Part shown: positions 23,300 through 35,260 of the stretch, one piece after another | Position numbering within the stretch: position 1 is the first letter of the stretch | How the letters are laid out: each line of letters begins with the position of its first letter | Source: Candidatus Omnitrophota bacterium | GTDB taxonomy: Bacteria > Omnitrophota > Gorgyraeia > JABMRJ01 | Direction: 5' to 3' | NCBI GenBank assembly: GCA_013202745.1 | Contig: JABMRJ010000118.1 | Location: 1-36,067, forward strand | DNA length: 36,067 bases | Position numbers and translations under genes: made by a program | The notes under the pieces: generated by a model | The model's database searches: none | Told to the model about the DNA's origin: nothing | Seen by the model: only the letters and a program-made list of their open reading frames with translations

Positions 23300-25651
23300 A
23301 TGTCAAAGACAAAGACGGATAGGAATATGGCAACTAGAGTCGAGTTACCGCTATTACCCCTGCGGGACATAGTGATATTTCCGCACATGGTCGTTCCCCT
23401 TCTTGTGGGGCGGGAGAGGTCTATACGGGCCCTCGATGAGGCTATGTCAGGGAATAAAGCTATACTTCTATGCGCGCAGAAGAACTTAAAGCAGGATGAC
23501 CCCGGTATCGATGATATATACCATATAGGGGCGCTTGCAAATATAATCCAGTCTGTTAAACTGCCTGACGGGTCCTTTAAGGTGCTGGTCGAGGGTATCA
23601 AGCGCGTCAGAATAGACAAATTCCTCTACACAGATAAATTCTTTAGAATATCCTTTGAGGATTTGAGCACCAGGACGGAGAGGGGCATAAAGATAGAGGC
23701 GCTTATGAGGGGCGTCGTCAACCAATTTGAGGAATATGTAAAACTCAATGCCAAGATACCCCCTGAAGTCCTCACGTCTGTTACGGCTACTGAAGATCCG
23801 GGCGAGGCAGCCGATATTATGGCCGCGCACCTTACGCTGAAGGTAAATGAAAAGCAAAAGTTCCTTGAGATCATAAACATAGAGAAGAGATTGAAGGCCA
23901 TAGGCGAGCTATTGAGTAAAGAACTTGAGATCCTCCGCATAGAGAAGAGGATAATGAGTGACATAAAGAAGGGGATCGAGAAGTCACAGAAGGATTTCTA
24001 TTTACAGGAGCAGTTGAAGGCCATAGAGAAAGAGCTCGGACAGAAAGATGGCCACAAATCAGAGATAGACGGCCTAAGACAGAAGATCCACAAAGCCCGT
24101 ATGCCCAAAGAGGCCCAGGAGATAGCGCTCAGGGAGTTGAATAAAATTTCAAAGATGATGCCGGTATCTCCGGAAGCCACAGTAGTGAGGAATTATATAG
24201 ACTCACTCGTTAATCTGCCGTGGTCAAAGAGTACGGCGGATAATCTGGACGTGGAACACGCAAGGACGGTTTTGGAAGAGGATCATTACGGGTTGATGAA
24301 ACCCAAAGAGAGGATACTGGAGTATCTTGCAGTCAGGAAGCTATCCGGCTCCATGAAAGGGCCTGTCATCTGTTTTGTGGGTCCGCCGGGCGTCGGCAAG
24401 ACATCGCTTGCAAAATCTATCGCCCGCGCGCTCGGAAGGAATTTTGTAAGGGTATCACTCGGCGGCATAAGGGATGAGGCGGAGATAAGAGGCCACCGTA
24501 GGACTTATATAGGCGCATTGCCGGGCAGGATAATACAGTCGATGAGGAAGGCCAAGAGCAGGAATCCGGTATTTCTCCTCGATGAAGTCGATAAGATGTC
24601 AGTCGATTTTAGGGGGGACCCCTCAAGCGCTCTGCTCGAAGTCCTGGACCCTGAGCAGAATAGCTCTTTCAGCGATCACTATCTTGAAGTGGCCTTCGAC
24701 CTATCAGAATGCCTATTTATTACTACGAGCAACATACAGTACAACATCCCAGCGCCGCTTGTAGACAGGATGGAGGTCATCAAACTGCCGGGATATACAG
24801 AGTATGAGAAGCACAAGATTGCCATAAAATTTCTTATACCTAAAGAGATAAAGAGTAACGGGCTCGAAGAAGATAATGTACATATACAGAAGGGCGCTTT
24901 GATAAAGATCATCAAGCAGTATACGCACGAGGCCGGTGTCAGGGAGCTCCAGAGGAAGATTGCACAGGTTTCCAGAAAGGTTGCCGGCCATGTCGTCAAG
25001 GATGGCAGGGATGTAAGGTGTGTAATCACCTCGGAGAATCTGCATAAGTATCTCGGTCCGCCGCAATATAGCGAGACCAGAAAAGAGACCAAAGACGCGG
25101 TGGGCGTTGCCATGGGACTGGCCTGGACCGAGGCCGGCGGTGACATCATGCCTGTTGAGAGCACGCTTATGTCAGGCAGCGGCAAGCTCATGCTTACCGG
25201 AAAACTCGGTGAAGTCATGCAGGAATCTGCGCAGGCGGCTCTCAGCTATATAAGATCAAAGTCGAAGTTACTCGGTATAAATGGTTTTTACAAAAAGAGC
25301 GATATGCATATACATGTGCCTGAAGGAGCCATACCTAAAGACGGCCCGTCCGCAGGCATCACGATAGCTGCGGCCATGGTCTCTACGCTGACAAAGCGCC
25401 CTTTGAGAAATGATGTGGCAATGACCGGTGAGATTACCTTAAGGGGAAGGGTCCTTCCCGTAGGGGGTGTGAAGTCTAAGATCCTGGCAGCGCACAGGGC
25501 AGGTATAAAGAATATAGTAATGCCTAAGGAGAATAGTAAAGATCTTGTCGATATACCTAAAGATGTAAAGAAGGACTTAAAACTTATACTGGTAGACGAT
25601 ATGGATGATGTACTAAAGGTTGTAATGAGACCAAAGAAGAGGATAAAATGA
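23300..25651 (+). CDS. lon: Lon ATP-dependent protease
   Basis: A hexameric AAA+ protease for misfolded and regulatory proteins. The LonN substrate domain begins at about residue 16 ([20 protein letters not shown]). The AAA+ domain has Walker A GPPGVGKT at 361-368, Walker B around FLLDEVDKM, and the usual [13 protein letters not shown]. The C-terminal protease domain has the Ser-Lys dyad: Ser684 in KDGPSAGIT and Lys727 in GGVKSK. The length of 783 residues fits bacterial LonA. The last four bases overlap the next start (ATGA), so the aminotransferase is translationally coupled to it, although the two are functionally unrelated. Confidence 0.97.
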   Translation: MSKTKTDRNMATRVELPLLPLRDIVIFPHMVVPLLVGRERSIRALDEAMSGNKAILLCAQKNLKQDDPGIDDIYHIGALANIIQSVKLPDGSFKVLVEGIKRVRIDKFLYTDKFFRISFEDLSTRTERGIKIEALMRGVVNQFEEYVKLNAKIPPEVLTSVTATEDPGEAADIMAAHLTLKVNEKQKFLEIINIEKRLKAIGELLSKELEILRIEKRIMSDIKKGIEKSQKDFYLQEQLKAIEKELGQKDGHKSEIDGLRQKIHKARMPKEAQEIALRELNKISKMMPVSPEATVVRNYIDSLVNLPWSKSTADNLDVEHARTVLEEDHYGLMKPKERILEYLAVRKLSGSMKGPVICFVGPPGVGKTSLAKSIARALGRNFVRVSLGGIRDEAEIRGHRRTYIGALPGRIIQSMRKAKSRNPVFLLDEVDKMSVDFRGDPSSALLEVLDPEQNSSFSDHYLEVAFDLSECLFITTSNIQYNIPAPLVDRMEVIKLPGYTEYEKHKIAIKFLIPKEIKSNGLEEDNVHIQKGALIKIIKQYTHEAGVRELQRKIAQVSRKVAGHVVKDGRDVRCVITSENLHKYLGPPQYSETRKETKDAVGVAMGLAWTEAGGDIMPVESTLMSGSGKLMLTGKLGEVMQESAQAALSYIRSKSKLLGINGFYKKSDMHIHVPEGAIPKDGPSAGITIAAAMVSTLTKRPLRNDVAMTGEITLRGRVLPVGGVKSKILAAHRAGIKNIVMPKENSKDLVDIPKDVKKDLKLILVDDMDDVLKVVMRPKKRIK

Positions 25652-26730
25652 AAAGACAGCTTTTAATGACACCGGGCCCCACCCCGGTACCAAAAGCAAT
25701 AATGGACAAGATGGCAGAGCCCATCATACACCACAGGACCCCTGAATACAGGGAGATATTCAAAAGTGTTTGCGCGGATTTAAAGACGGTATTTAAGACC
25801 CGGAATGACTGCTGCGTACTTACATCGAGCGGTACAGGTGCTATGGAAGCGAGTGTAGTCAATATGCTTTCACCGGGAGATAAGGCCATTGCGGTAAGGG
25901 GCGGAAAATTTGGAGAGAGGTATTACGATATCTGCAAGGCTTATGGCGTAGATGTTATCCCGGTAGATATAAAATGGGGTACGGCGCCGGACCCGAAAGA
26001 GATAAAGAAGATACTCGATGACAATCCCGGAATAAAAGCGGTCTACACGGAACTCTGCGAGACATCTACGGCAACCGTATATGATATAAAAGCCCTGGGC
26101 AATGTCATAAAAGATTACAGCGCTATATTTGTGGTAGATGCCATAAGTGGTCTCGCAGCCGATGACCTGCAGACCGATACCTGGAATGTAGATATTGCGG
26201 TAAGCGGTTCCCAAAAAGCTCTCATGCTCCCTCCGGGATTATCCTTTTTAAGTGTGAGCGAGAAGGCATGGGGAATGGCTAAGAACTCCAGGCTCCCGAA
26301 ATATTATTATGATTTGAATAAATATAGGAAGTCATTGGATCAAGGCGATACGCCCTTTACCCCTGCAATAACATTGACCATAGGTTTGAAGAGAGCCCTT
26401 GAGGCCATAAAGAAGAAAGGTATAGACAATATATTAAAGGAGTGCAAAGGTATGGCAAAGCAGCTGAGAAATGAAGCAGAGAAGCTCGGGTTCGAGATAT
26501 TCTCGAAGTCTCCGTCCAATGCAGTCACGGCACTTAAGGTCCCAGCAGGTGTTGATGGCGCACTGCTCGTTAAGGCCATAAAGACCAGAGGTATTACCGT
26601 TGCAGGCGGCCAGGCAGAGCTTAAGGGTAAGATCATAAGGGTATCACATATGGGTGCCGTTACAGAGAATGATATAACAAAGACAGTAGGTGTGCTGAAA
26701 GAAGCACTTAAGGAATTAAATACAAAATAG
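25648..26730 (+). CDS. Class V PLP aminotransferase (alanine-glyoxylate / serine-pyruvate / probable phosphoserine type)
   Basis: A fold-type I PLP enzyme. It opens [11 protein letters not shown], typical of the alanine-glyoxylate/serine-pyruvate family. SSGTGAMEA (near 56-64) forms the phosphate-binding region, an Asp in FVVDAISG contacts the PLP ring nitrogen, and the Schiff-base lysine is Lys190 in [12 protein letters not shown]. The length of 360 residues is normal. It lies 11 bases before serA, and no serC-type gene is present. Members of this family substitute for SerC in some bacteria, so transamination of 3-phosphohydroxypyruvate is a reasonable inference. The sequence alone does not exclude glyoxylate or hydroxypyruvate as the real substrate. 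Confidence 0.88.
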   Translation: MKRQLLMTPGPTPVPKAIMDKMAEPIIHHRTPEYREIFKSVCADLKTVFKTRNDCCVLTSSGTGAMEASVVNMLSPGDKAIAVRGGKFGERYYDICKAYGVDVIPVDIKWGTAPDPKEIKKILDDNPGIKAVYTELCETSTATVYDIKALGNVIKDYSAIFVVDAISGLAADDLQTDTWNVDIAVSGSQKALMLPPGLSFLSVSEKAWGMAKNSRLPKYYYDLNKYRKSLDQGDTPFTPAITLTIGLKRALEAIKKKGIDNILKECKGMAKQLRNEAEKLGFEIFSKSPSNAVTALKVPAGVDGALLVKAIKTRGITVAGGQAELKGKIIRVSHMGAVTENDITKTVGVLKEALKELNTK

Positions 26731-26741
26731 AGGGAGATCTT

Positions 26742-28325
26742 ATGCCGATAAAAATACTTATAAGCGATCCCATGTCCGAAGAAGGTGTAAAGATACTGCA
26801 GAACGAGAGGAGTTTCAGGGTGGATATAAAGCCCAAACTCCCACCTGATGAATTGAAAAGAATCATAAAAGATTATGACGCCATACTCATAAGGAGCGGT
26901 ACAAAATTGACAGGGGATATAATCAGGGCATCTAACTTAAAGATCATAGGAAGGGCGGGTGTCGGGCTCGATAACGTGGATCTTGGCGCAGCCACAAAGA
27001 AGGGCGTAATAGTCGTCAATGCGCCTGCGGGCAATACGATATCGACTGCAGAGCATACAGTGAGCCTGTTGATGGCGCTCTCGCGTAATATTACACAGGC
27101 CAATAAGTCCTTAAAGGCCGGCGAATGGAACAGGAAGAAATTCATGGGTGTTGAGCTTTATGGTAAGACACTGGGCATAATAGGCCTTGGGCGTATAGGC
27201 GGAGAGGTAGCTGCGCGGGCGAATTCTTTTAAGATGAATATAGTGGCATACGACCCTTATCTATCAGTAGATATGGCCAAGAAGATGAAGGTTGAACTGG
27301 TGGACTTAGAAGAGCTTTTTCGGGTATCCGACTACATAACGGTCCATACACCTATTACGGATAAGACGAAGCATATGATAAGCGATAAAGAATTCAAGAT
27401 GATGAAGTACGGTGTGCGTCTGGTAAATGTGGCGCGCGGCGGTATAATAGATGAGACAGCGCTCTTTAAGGCGCTCGAATCCGGTAAGGTGGCCGGCGCA
27501 GCGCTTGATGTATTTGAAAAGGAACCGCCGACAGATAGCCCTTTGCTTAAACTGGATAACGTAATCGTTACGCCGCACCTCGGCGCTTCTACTGAAGAGG
27601 CGCAGGTCAATGTGGCTATAGATATCTGCGAGACCGTAAGGGATGCGCTGCTCGATAAAGGTTTACGAAACGCCGTCAATATGCCGAGCCTCGATGCCGA
27701 AGAGTTTAAGGCGATAAAGCCTTATATCAACCTTGCAGAGAAGATAGGCTCGATGCATGCCCAGCTTATAACGGGGCACATAAAGCAGGTGGATGTGCGC
27801 TATATCGGGGATATAGCCAATGTTAAGGTTGAACCGATCACAGCGGCTTTAATAAAGGGGATGCTTAGCCCGATATTGCAGGAGACGGTCAATTATGTGA
27901 ATGCGCCGCTGATAGCAAAAGACCGCGGCATGAGGATAGTCGAGTCCAAGGCAGGCGAGATGGAGGATTTTGCAAGTCTTATCTGGGTGAGGGTCAAGTC
28001 TGATAAGGCGTCTAATGCTATAACCGGAACTCTATTTATAAAATCCGAACCGAGGATAGTTAAGATAAATAATTTTTATGTAGAGGCCATACCTGAAGGA
28101 TGCATGCTGGTTATATATAACAAGGATGTCCCAGGAATTATAGGCCAGATAGGCACCCTTCTTGGTAGAAGTAAGATAAATATAGCCGGAATGTCCTTCG
28201 GGAGGGAAAAGCCCGGCCAGAGCTCCATAACTGTATTGAATGTTGATTGCGAACTTCCAAAGAAGGTCCTGGAAGAGATAAGGGCGGCAAAGAATATTAT
28301 CGATGTAACGATGATTAAATTATAG
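26742..28325 (+). CDS. serA: D-3-phosphoglycerate dehydrogenase
   Basis: The first step of serine synthesis, oxidising 3-phosphoglycerate with NAD. It is the long form of 527 residues, with substrate and nucleotide domains (1-315), an intervening ASB domain (about 320-445), and a C-terminal ACT domain (about 450-527, NKDVPGIIGQIGTLLG) that senses serine in this family. The nucleotide loop is GLGRIG at 148-153. The substrate arginine lies in NVARGGIIDE, and the catalytic His279 in TPHLGASTEEA. A GGGAGA ribosome binding site precedes the ATG. Pairing with the upstream aminotransferase suggests a serine operon. Confidence 0.96.
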   Translation: MPIKILISDPMSEEGVKILQNERSFRVDIKPKLPPDELKRIIKDYDAILIRSGTKLTGDIIRASNLKIIGRAGVGLDNVDLGAATKKGVIVVNAPAGNTISTAEHTVSLLMALSRNITQANKSLKAGEWNRKKFMGVELYGKTLGIIGLGRIGGEVAARANSFKMNIVAYDPYLSVDMAKKMKVELVDLEELFRVSDYITVHTPITDKTKHMISDKEFKMMKYGVRLVNVARGGIIDETALFKALESGKVAGAALDVFEKEPPTDSPLLKLDNVIVTPHLGASTEEAQVNVAIDICETVRDALLDKGLRNAVNMPSLDAEEFKAIKPYINLAEKIGSMHAQLITGHIKQVDVRYIGDIANVKVEPITAALIKGMLSPILQETVNYVNAPLIAKDRGMRIVESKAGEMEDFASLIWVRVKSDKASNAITGTLFIKSEPRIVKINNFYVEAIPEGCMLVIYNKDVPGIIGQIGTLLGRSKINIAGMSFGREKPGQSSITVLNVDCELPKKVLEEIRAAKNIIDVTMIKL

Positions 28326-28344
28326 AGACGATGGAGATGATGCC

Positions 28345-29595
28345 ATGGTAAAGAAAAAAGGAAAGAGAAGCAAGATATATATCCTGGATGTAACGAACAG
28401 GGATGGTGTGCAGACTTCCAAACTCGGACTGGCGAAGCTCGAGAAGACGATGCTCAATATGTACCTCAGTGACATGGGTGTCTACCAGAGCGAGTTCGGG
28501 TTTCCCGTTACGCTGCATGAGACCAACTATATTAATGCCAACCTGGAGCTTGTAAAGATGGGCGTCATTAAGCCTATGATCTTGAGCGGATGGATAAGGG
28601 CGATAAAGGATGATGTGAAGAAGGCCTTAAGACTTACCAGGGTAAAGCACCTCAATCTTTCTATATCTACTTCAGAGCAGATGACGCGCGGCAAGTTCCA
28701 GGGCAGGAAGACGAGAGATGATATACTCAGGATGATGACCGGCGCTGTCGATCTTGCAAGGAAGAAGGGTGTCAAGATCCTGGGAGTGAATGCAGAGGAC
28801 GCCTCGCGTACAGACGACGAGTTCCTTATAAAGTTCTCAAAGGCAGCGCGTGACCACGGGGCAGACAGGATAAGATACTGCGATACCCTTGGGTATGACG
28901 ATCCATTTACTATCTACAGGAGGATAAGACAGCTTGCAAGCGAAGTCAGGCTCCCTATAGAGATACATTGCCATAATGACCTGGGTATGGTGGTGGCCTG
29001 CAGCGTAGCCGGGGCCAAGGCAGCCATAGACAGCGGTGTAGACGCTTATATAAATACGACAGTAAATGGGATGGGCGAGCGCGCAGGTAATGCGGATCTC
29101 GTAAGCGTCATCCTTGCTATAAAGTATTCAAGCGGTTTTGGCGGAAAGTACATACTGGATGAGAATATAAAGCTGAATAATGCATGGAGACTGGCGAAAT
29201 ATGCTTCCTATGCATTCGGGGTTCCCATACCTATAAATCAGGTGGCTGTAGGATCAAATGCATTTGCACACGAGTCAGGTATACATGCAGACGGAGCCCT
29301 TAAAGACAGGCGCAATTACGAGCTATATGATTTCGAGGAACTCGGAAGGGGCGACCCGGAGCTAATAGAGACGGGCAGGCAGATTACAGCAGGCGAATAC
29401 AGCGGTATCAAAGGTTTCAGAAATGTCTACGAGAGGCTTGAGATAAAGTTCAAAAACGACAAAGAGGCGACAGAGATACTCGATCTCGTAAGATACGCGA
29501 ACGTACATACCCAGAAACCGCTGACAAGCGACGAACTTAAGTTTATTGCCAAGTATCCGGCTGTTACCAAGAAGATCCTTACAATGGCCCCGTAA
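28345..29595 (+). CDS. DRE-TIM acyltransferase, Re-citrate synthase / homocitrate synthase-like
   Basis: An HMGL-like TIM-barrel enzyme that condenses acetyl-CoA with a 2-oxo acid. The signature helix-strand is LDVTNRDGVQ (residues 14-23) in place of the canonical DTTLRDGEQ. Metal ligands are Asp20, His208 and His210 (EIHCHNDLG) and Asn in NTTVNGMGERAGN. The region FAHESGIHADG is also a family hallmark. At 416 residues it lacks the full LeuA regulatory domain, so feedback control by leucine is unlikely. The wording VTNRDGVQTSK and the SEFGFP segment recall, from memory, proteins annotated as homocitrate synthase in anaerobes, some shown to be Re-citrate synthases. No leucine, lysine or nif genes are nearby. 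Family certain; substrate uncertain. Confidence 0.8.
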   Translation: MVKKKGKRSKIYILDVTNRDGVQTSKLGLAKLEKTMLNMYLSDMGVYQSEFGFPVTLHETNYINANLELVKMGVIKPMILSGWIRAIKDDVKKALRLTRVKHLNLSISTSEQMTRGKFQGRKTRDDILRMMTGAVDLARKKGVKILGVNAEDASRTDDEFLIKFSKAARDHGADRIRYCDTLGYDDPFTIYRRIRQLASEVRLPIEIHCHNDLGMVVACSVAGAKAAIDSGVDAYINTTVNGMGERAGNADLVSVILAIKYSSGFGGKYILDENIKLNNAWRLAKYASYAFGVPIPINQVAVGSNAFAHESGIHADGALKDRRNYELYDFEELGRGDPELIETGRQITAGEYSGIKGFRNVYERLEIKFKNDKEATEILDLVRYANVHTQKPLTSDELKFIAKYPAVTKKILTMAP

Positions 29596-29610
29596 ATTAT
29601 GGAGGAGAGG

Positions 29611-30336
29611 ATGAAAAGATTTAGCATTAAAGAAATTGCAGCAGGTTTTTTAGCAGGTTTGTTATCTCTATTTCTTGTATCCGGGATTCTGGCCCAGACA
29701 GATGATGAAGGTTTTGTAAAGAGGATGATAGGTAAGTTTAAGGATGAAGAGGCAAAGGTAGAGGAGTCAGGAGCTGTAATGCCTATGCCTATGCCGAAAG
29801 CGGCCCCAGCCCCTGTCCCCGAACCGGAAGATTTAGTCGATGTAGGGGAAGCGGGCGGAAGGACTATAGCAGATTTTACAGATAAAGAGATAGCGGATAG
29901 GATAAAGAGCGTCCTGGAACGCCGTTTTGAGATCATCAATTTTATTGGAGAATTGAAGTCTGTGACTGATGAGAATGGCGTCTCATACCTGGTATATTTG
30001 GATCCTGAGGATGGCACTACGACAAAATTGAGCGAACTTCCAAGACAACTATTGATAAGGGTATTAAACAGGGTAAACGGTGAGATGAACCGCCTGAATA
30101 ATGAAGCCATCATGAGGCAGGTCCAGCAGATACAGCAGCAGGCGCAGATGGTGAATAGGATCTCTCAGCAGCAGGCACCAAAGGTTTACCAGCCGCCGCC
30201 CCAGCCGCCTAGACCGCCACAGCCGCCGCCGCAGCCTCCTAAGATATATACGCCTCCGCAGCCTCCGCCTAGGCCACCGGTAAACCAGACTCCTCCCCGT
30301 GCGGGCGGGTTGCCCCAAGGGGCACCAAAAAGATAG
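29611..30336 (+). CDS. Exported proline-rich protein of unknown function
   Basis: No family is recognised. The N-terminus is a signal peptide or anchor (KRFSIKEIAAG, then FLAGLLSLFLVSGILAQ, with a possible cut after ILAQ); there is no lipobox cysteine. An acidic linker and a Met/Pro/Ala stretch follow, then a short folded-looking part (about residues 85-165: IADFTDKEIADRIKSVLERR, VSYLVYLDPEDG), a Gln-rich helix (QVQQIQQQAQ), and a Pro/Gln tail of about 45 residues rich in PPPQPP. The ATG at 29599 is in frame, but the codons after it are themselves the ribosome binding site GGAGGAGAGG (29601-29610), so ATG 29611 is chosen. It lies between the acyltransferase and purA on the same strand. The tail suggests binding to peptidoglycan or to a partner SH3-like domain, which is speculative. 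Confidence 0.75.
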   Translation: MKRFSIKEIAAGFLAGLLSLFLVSGILAQTDDEGFVKRMIGKFKDEEAKVEESGAVMPMPMPKAAPAPVPEPEDLVDVGEAGGRTIADFTDKEIADRIKSVLERRFEIINFIGELKSVTDENGVSYLVYLDPEDGTTTKLSELPRQLLIRVLNRVNGEMNRLNNEAIMRQVQQIQQQAQMVNRISQQQAPKVYQPPPQPPRPPQPPPQPPKIYTPPQPPPRPPVNQTPPRAGGLPQGAPKR

Positions 30337-30345
30337 AAAGGGTAG

Positions 30346-31620
<1,275 letters not shown>

Positions 31621-31634
31621 AGTATGGAGGTGGT

Positions 31635-33749
31635 ATGAAGTTCGATTTACTATGGCTTGCGCCTGTGGGATCTATAGTCGCACTATTATTCGCTACATAT
31701 TTGGTAATTAAAATATTAAAAGAGCCTGCGGGTTCACCGCAGATGATAAGTATACAGAATGCCATAAGTGAAGGCGCACAGGCCTATATAAAAAGGCAGT
31801 ACGGGGTGCTCATAATATTCTTTGCGCTTATGTTTATACTCCTTATGGTGCTCGTCTCGGCAGGTTATCTTCCTATATTCGTTCCGTTCGCCTTTTTAAC
31901 GGGCGGTTTCTTCAGCGGCCTATCCGGATATATCGGGATGACCGTTGCGACCAAGGCAAATGCCCGCACGGCAAATGCCGCGAAACAGAGCTTAAATAAA
32001 GGGCTGCGTGTCGCCTTCTCAAGCGGCTCTGTCATGGGTTTTTGCGTAGTGGGATTGGGGCTTCTTGATTTAAGCATATGGTATTATGTCCTTGATTATT
32101 ATTACTCCCACGTAAATATAGTTACTGACCAGATGCTCAAGATACAGTATATAACGAGCACTATGCTTACCTTTGAGATGGGCGCAAGCTCTATGGCGCT
32201 CTTTGCCCGCGTAGGCGGCGGCATATTTACCAAGGCGGCCGATGTAGGCGCTGACCTGGTAGGCAAGATAGAATCGAATATACCTGAAGATGACCCAAGG
32301 AACCCCGCGGTAATAGCCGATAATGTCGGCGACAATGTAGGTGATGTAGCGGGTATGGGCGCGGACCTTTATGAGTCCTATGTGGGCTCTATCGTAGCTA
32401 CCATGGTCCTCGCCGTTGCGGGCGGTTTCGGGCTGGCAGGCGTTACAGTACCTCTTGTTATGGCTGCGATTGGCCTGCTCTCAAGCATAATAGGCAGTTT
32501 CTTTGTAAGATCGAGAGAAAAGGCCGACCAGGGTGAGCTCCTCTTTGCGCTCAGGAAGGGTATATTTATAAGCGCCGGATTGATAGCAATCCTTTCATTC
32601 TTTATAATCAAATACACACTTGGCCTTGAACATATAGGCGTATATGGATCTATAATAACGGGCCTATTGGCGGGTATAATTATAGGATTATCGACGGAAT
32701 TCTTTACATCGGACAGGTATAAGCCCACAAGGACTCTCGCATCTTCATCGCTTACAGGCCCTGCGACCGTAATAATAAGCGGCATGTCTCTGGGCATGAT
32801 GTCAACAGCGGTCCCTGTCATTACAGTAAGCATAGCGATACTGGCCAGCTACTACCTGGCAGGCTTGGGCGTAGCCGAGCACCTTAAATTTAACGCCGGT
32901 CTATATGGTGTAGGTATCTCTGCGGTCGGCATGTTGAGCACATTGGGGATTACGCTAGCAACCGATGCATACGGGCCTGTAGCAGACAATGCCGGCGGCA
33001 TAGCGGAGATGGCAAAGGAGCCGCCGTATGTACGTGAGAGGACCGATGCGCTCGACTCCCTGGGTAATACTACAGCGGCTACCGGAAAGGGCTTTGCGAT
33101 AGGCTCTGCCGCACTCACGGCGCTCGCGCTTATAGCTGCGTACCGCAATGAGATAGAGCTCCTCGGGGTGAAGCTATCTTTAAGCCTCCTGGATCCGCGT
33201 ATAATAGTAGGTATCTTTATAGGCGGGATGCTCCCGTTTCTATTCTCAGCGCTTACCATGCGTGCTGTTGGAAGGGCTGCAGGAGCAATAGTGATTGAGG
33301 TAAGGAGGCAATTTAGAGAGATAAAAGGCATCATGACCGGAGAGGCCAAGCCGGATTATGCAAATTGCGTTCTCATATGCACAAAAGCCGCACAACGTGA
33401 GATGATAGCACCTGCTGTGTTAGCATTGACAGCGCCGATTATCGTAGGATTCTTCTTCGGCGTAGGGGCGGTAGTAGGACTCCTTACAGGGGCCCTTGCA
33501 AGCGGTTTTGTAATGGCGATAATGATGGCCAATGCCGGCGGCGCCTGGGATAATGCAAAGAAATACGTCGAGAAGGGCGCCTACGAAGGTAAGGGTTCAG
33601 CTCAGCATAAAGCGCTCGTTGTGGGTGACACGGTAGGAGATCCTTTTAAGGATACATCCGGGCCGAGCCTCAATATATTGATAAAACTTATGTCAATGGT
33701 CTCTGTGGTATTCGCATCATTCATAGTAGCCAATACGTTGATGAAATGA
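31635..33749 (+). CDS. hppA: Membrane-bound cation-translocating pyrophosphatase
   Basis: An integral membrane pump with about 16 helices that couples pyrophosphate hydrolysis to H+ or Na+ export. The active-site strings [32 protein letters not shown] and the late [14 protein letters not shown] are intact. The sequence [10 protein letters not shown] has Ala481 and Gly484 where K+-independent enzymes have Lys and Thr, so it should be K+-dependent. Glu247 (ADLYESYVG) aligns with the gate glutamate of Na+-type enzymes such as that of Thermotoga maritima. Na+ pumping is therefore likely but not proven. It starts 14 bases after purA, and its end overlaps uppS by ATGA. Confidence 0.96.
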   Translation: MKFDLLWLAPVGSIVALLFATYLVIKILKEPAGSPQMISIQNAISEGAQAYIKRQYGVLIIFFALMFILLMVLVSAGYLPIFVPFAFLTGGFFSGLSGYIGMTVATKANARTANAAKQSLNKGLRVAFSSGSVMGFCVVGLGLLDLSIWYYVLDYYYSHVNIVTDQMLKIQYITSTMLTFEMGASSMALFARVGGGIFTKAADVGADLVGKIESNIPEDDPRNPAVIADNVGDNVGDVAGMGADLYESYVGSIVATMVLAVAGGFGLAGVTVPLVMAAIGLLSSIIGSFFVRSREKADQGELLFALRKGIFISAGLIAILSFFIIKYTLGLEHIGVYGSIITGLLAGIIIGLSTEFFTSDRYKPTRTLASSSLTGPATVIISGMSLGMMSTAVPVITVSIAILASYYLAGLGVAEHLKFNAGLYGVGISAVGMLSTLGITLATDAYGPVADNAGGIAEMAKEPPYVRERTDALDSLGNTTAATGKGFAIGSAALTALALIAAYRNEIELLGVKLSLSLLDPRIIVGIFIGGMLPFLFSALTMRAVGRAAGAIVIEVRRQFREIKGIMTGEAKPDYANCVLICTKAAQREMIAPAVLALTAPIIVGFFFGVGAVVGLLTGALASGFVMAIMMANAGGAWDNAKKYVEKGAYEGKGSAQHKALVVGDTVGDPFKDTSGPSLNILIKLMSMVSVVFASFIVANTLMK

Positions 33750-34435
33750 TAGATAAAGCCGATTTGCCAAGGCACATCGCCATAATAATGGACGGAAACG
33801 GCAGATGGGCAAAGATTCACAACCTTCCCAAGATAGCCGGGCACCGCAAGGGCGTAGAGGCTGTAAGAGAGGCCGTCACATACTGCCGCGCGGAAGGCAT
33901 CCAGGTGCTTACCGTCTATGCATTCAGCACAGAGAACTGGAACAGGCCCAAGAAAGAGGTAGGGGCTTTGATGGCCCTCCTTGGAGAAGAGATTAGTAAA
34001 GAGACGGATAACTTAAAGAAGAATGATGTCCGCCTATCTTTCATAGGAAGGATAGATGACCTGCCGGGCCCTCTTTTAAAGAGGATAAGAGAATCAGAAG
34101 ATAGGACTAAAGCATGCAAGGGCTTGATATTCAATCTCGCTATAAATTACGGCGCAAGGAGCGAGATAATAGACGCTGTAAATAAGATATTAAGTGGTCC
34201 AAAGAAAGAGATAAAGGAAGAGGAGTTTAGTAGCTTCCTCTATACAAAAGGCCTTCCGGACCCGGACCTTCTCATAAGGACAAGCGGCGAGATGCGTATA
34301 AGCAACTTCCTGTTATGGCAGGCATCTTATGCAGAGTTCTATTTTACTGAAAAACTCTGGCCGGATTTTACAAAAGCGGACTTAAAAGAGGCCATAGAGA
34401 CTTACCAAAAGAGGTCACGCCGTTTCGGCAAATAG
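33746..34435 (+). CDS. uppS: Undecaprenyl diphosphate synthase (isoprenyl transferase)
   Basis: A cis-prenyltransferase that builds the C55 lipid carrier for peptidoglycan and LPS from farnesyl and isopentenyl diphosphate. The catalytic Asp16 lies in [10 protein letters not shown], followed by [35 protein letters not shown] and the C-terminal [15 protein letters not shown]. The length of 229 residues is close to the family norm. Its start overlaps the hppA stop (ATGA), and cdsA follows by two bases, the conserved uppS-cdsA-dxr order. Confidence 0.97.
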   Translation: MIDKADLPRHIAIIMDGNGRWAKIHNLPKIAGHRKGVEAVREAVTYCRAEGIQVLTVYAFSTENWNRPKKEVGALMALLGEEISKETDNLKKNDVRLSFIGRIDDLPGPLLKRIRESEDRTKACKGLIFNLAINYGARSEIIDAVNKILSGPKKEIKEEEFSSFLYTKGLPDPDLLIRTSGEMRISNFLLWQASYAEFYFTEKLWPDFTKADLKEAIETYQKRSRRFGK

Positions 34436-34437
34436 CG

Positions 34438-35253
34438 ATGAGGACATTCATAAAAAGATTCATAAGCTCGTTACTCTTCATACTCCTTGTAGTATTTACC
34501 TTATTTATAGCCCCGACGTGGTTTTTCTCGCTCATCACCACCCTGTTGATAGGGGTCGGCCTGTATGAATTCTATACTATGGTCGAGAAGAGGGATATAT
34601 TCGTATTCAGGTACTTCGGCATAATACTGGGCGTCCTCGTCCCTTTGAGCATACACCTTAAGGCCGGCGGGATTATACCGGATATAGAGCCCCTCCTCAT
34701 AGTCCTCATATGCCTAATCACCGTCATGGTCCAGCTTACCAGGCGTGACAGCTCCGAGGCCTTGAAAAGGATGTCAGTAACACTCTTTGGTATTCTTTAT
34801 ATAAGCTGGCTCTTCTCATTTATAATTAAGATAAAGTTCCTCACAAACGGCGCACCCTTGTGTGCATTCCTCATACTGGTGACAAAAGGCGGGGATATAG
34901 GGGCATATTTAGTAGGGAGCCTCGTAGGAAAACACGCCCTGATACCGAGGATAAGCCCGAAGAAGTCCGTAGAGGGGCTTATCGGCGGGCTCTTATTCAG
35001 TTTTGTAATAGCCATTCTCTTTAGGCCGTTTTTGCAATTTATCCCTTTTTACCACATACTTATATTGGGTGCACTCCTTGGCATACTCGGACAGATGGGC
35101 GATCTTTCAGAGTCTCTCATAAAGCGCGACTGCGATGTAAAGGATGCAAGCAGCATATTTCCGGGACTGGGCGGGGCGCTCGACATATTAGACAGCCTCT
35201 TATTCACTACCCCGGTCTTCTATTTTTACTTAAAGATGCTATTTAACCTCTAA
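34438..35253 (+). CDS. cdsA: Phosphatidate cytidylyltransferase (CDP-diglyceride synthase)
   Basis: Makes CDP-diacylglycerol from phosphatidic acid and CTP, the branch point to phospholipids. It is a membrane protein of 271 residues with about seven hydrophobic helices. The CdsA signature lies in [19 protein letters not shown], followed by [18 protein letters not shown]. This departs from the classical PGHGG-x-x-DR pattern, having Leu for His and Ile for Arg, a variant I recall from other PVC-group CdsA proteins. The metal-binding Asp and the KRD-x-x-KD core are intact. Confidence 0.92.
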   Translation: MRTFIKRFISSLLFILLVVFTLFIAPTWFFSLITTLLIGVGLYEFYTMVEKRDIFVFRYFGIILGVLVPLSIHLKAGGIIPDIEPLLIVLICLITVMVQLTRRDSSEALKRMSVTLFGILYISWLFSFIIKIKFLTNGAPLCAFLILVTKGGDIGAYLVGSLVGKHALIPRISPKKSVEGLIGGLLFSFVIAILFRPFLQFIPFYHILILGALLGILGQMGDLSESLIKRDCDVKDASSIFPGLGGALDILDSLLFTTPVFYFYLKMLFNL

Positions 35254-35260
35254 AAATATT

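Noticed and set aside
24679-25218. Minus-strand open frame of 179 codons within lon
   Set aside because: The plus strand encodes intact Lon AAA+ and protease motifs across this span.
30190-30300. DNA tandem repeat (CCGCCGCAGCCT-like) as a possible CRISPR or satellite
   Set aside because: It is in frame, irregular, and explained by the proline/glutamine-rich tail of the exported protein; there are no regular spacers.
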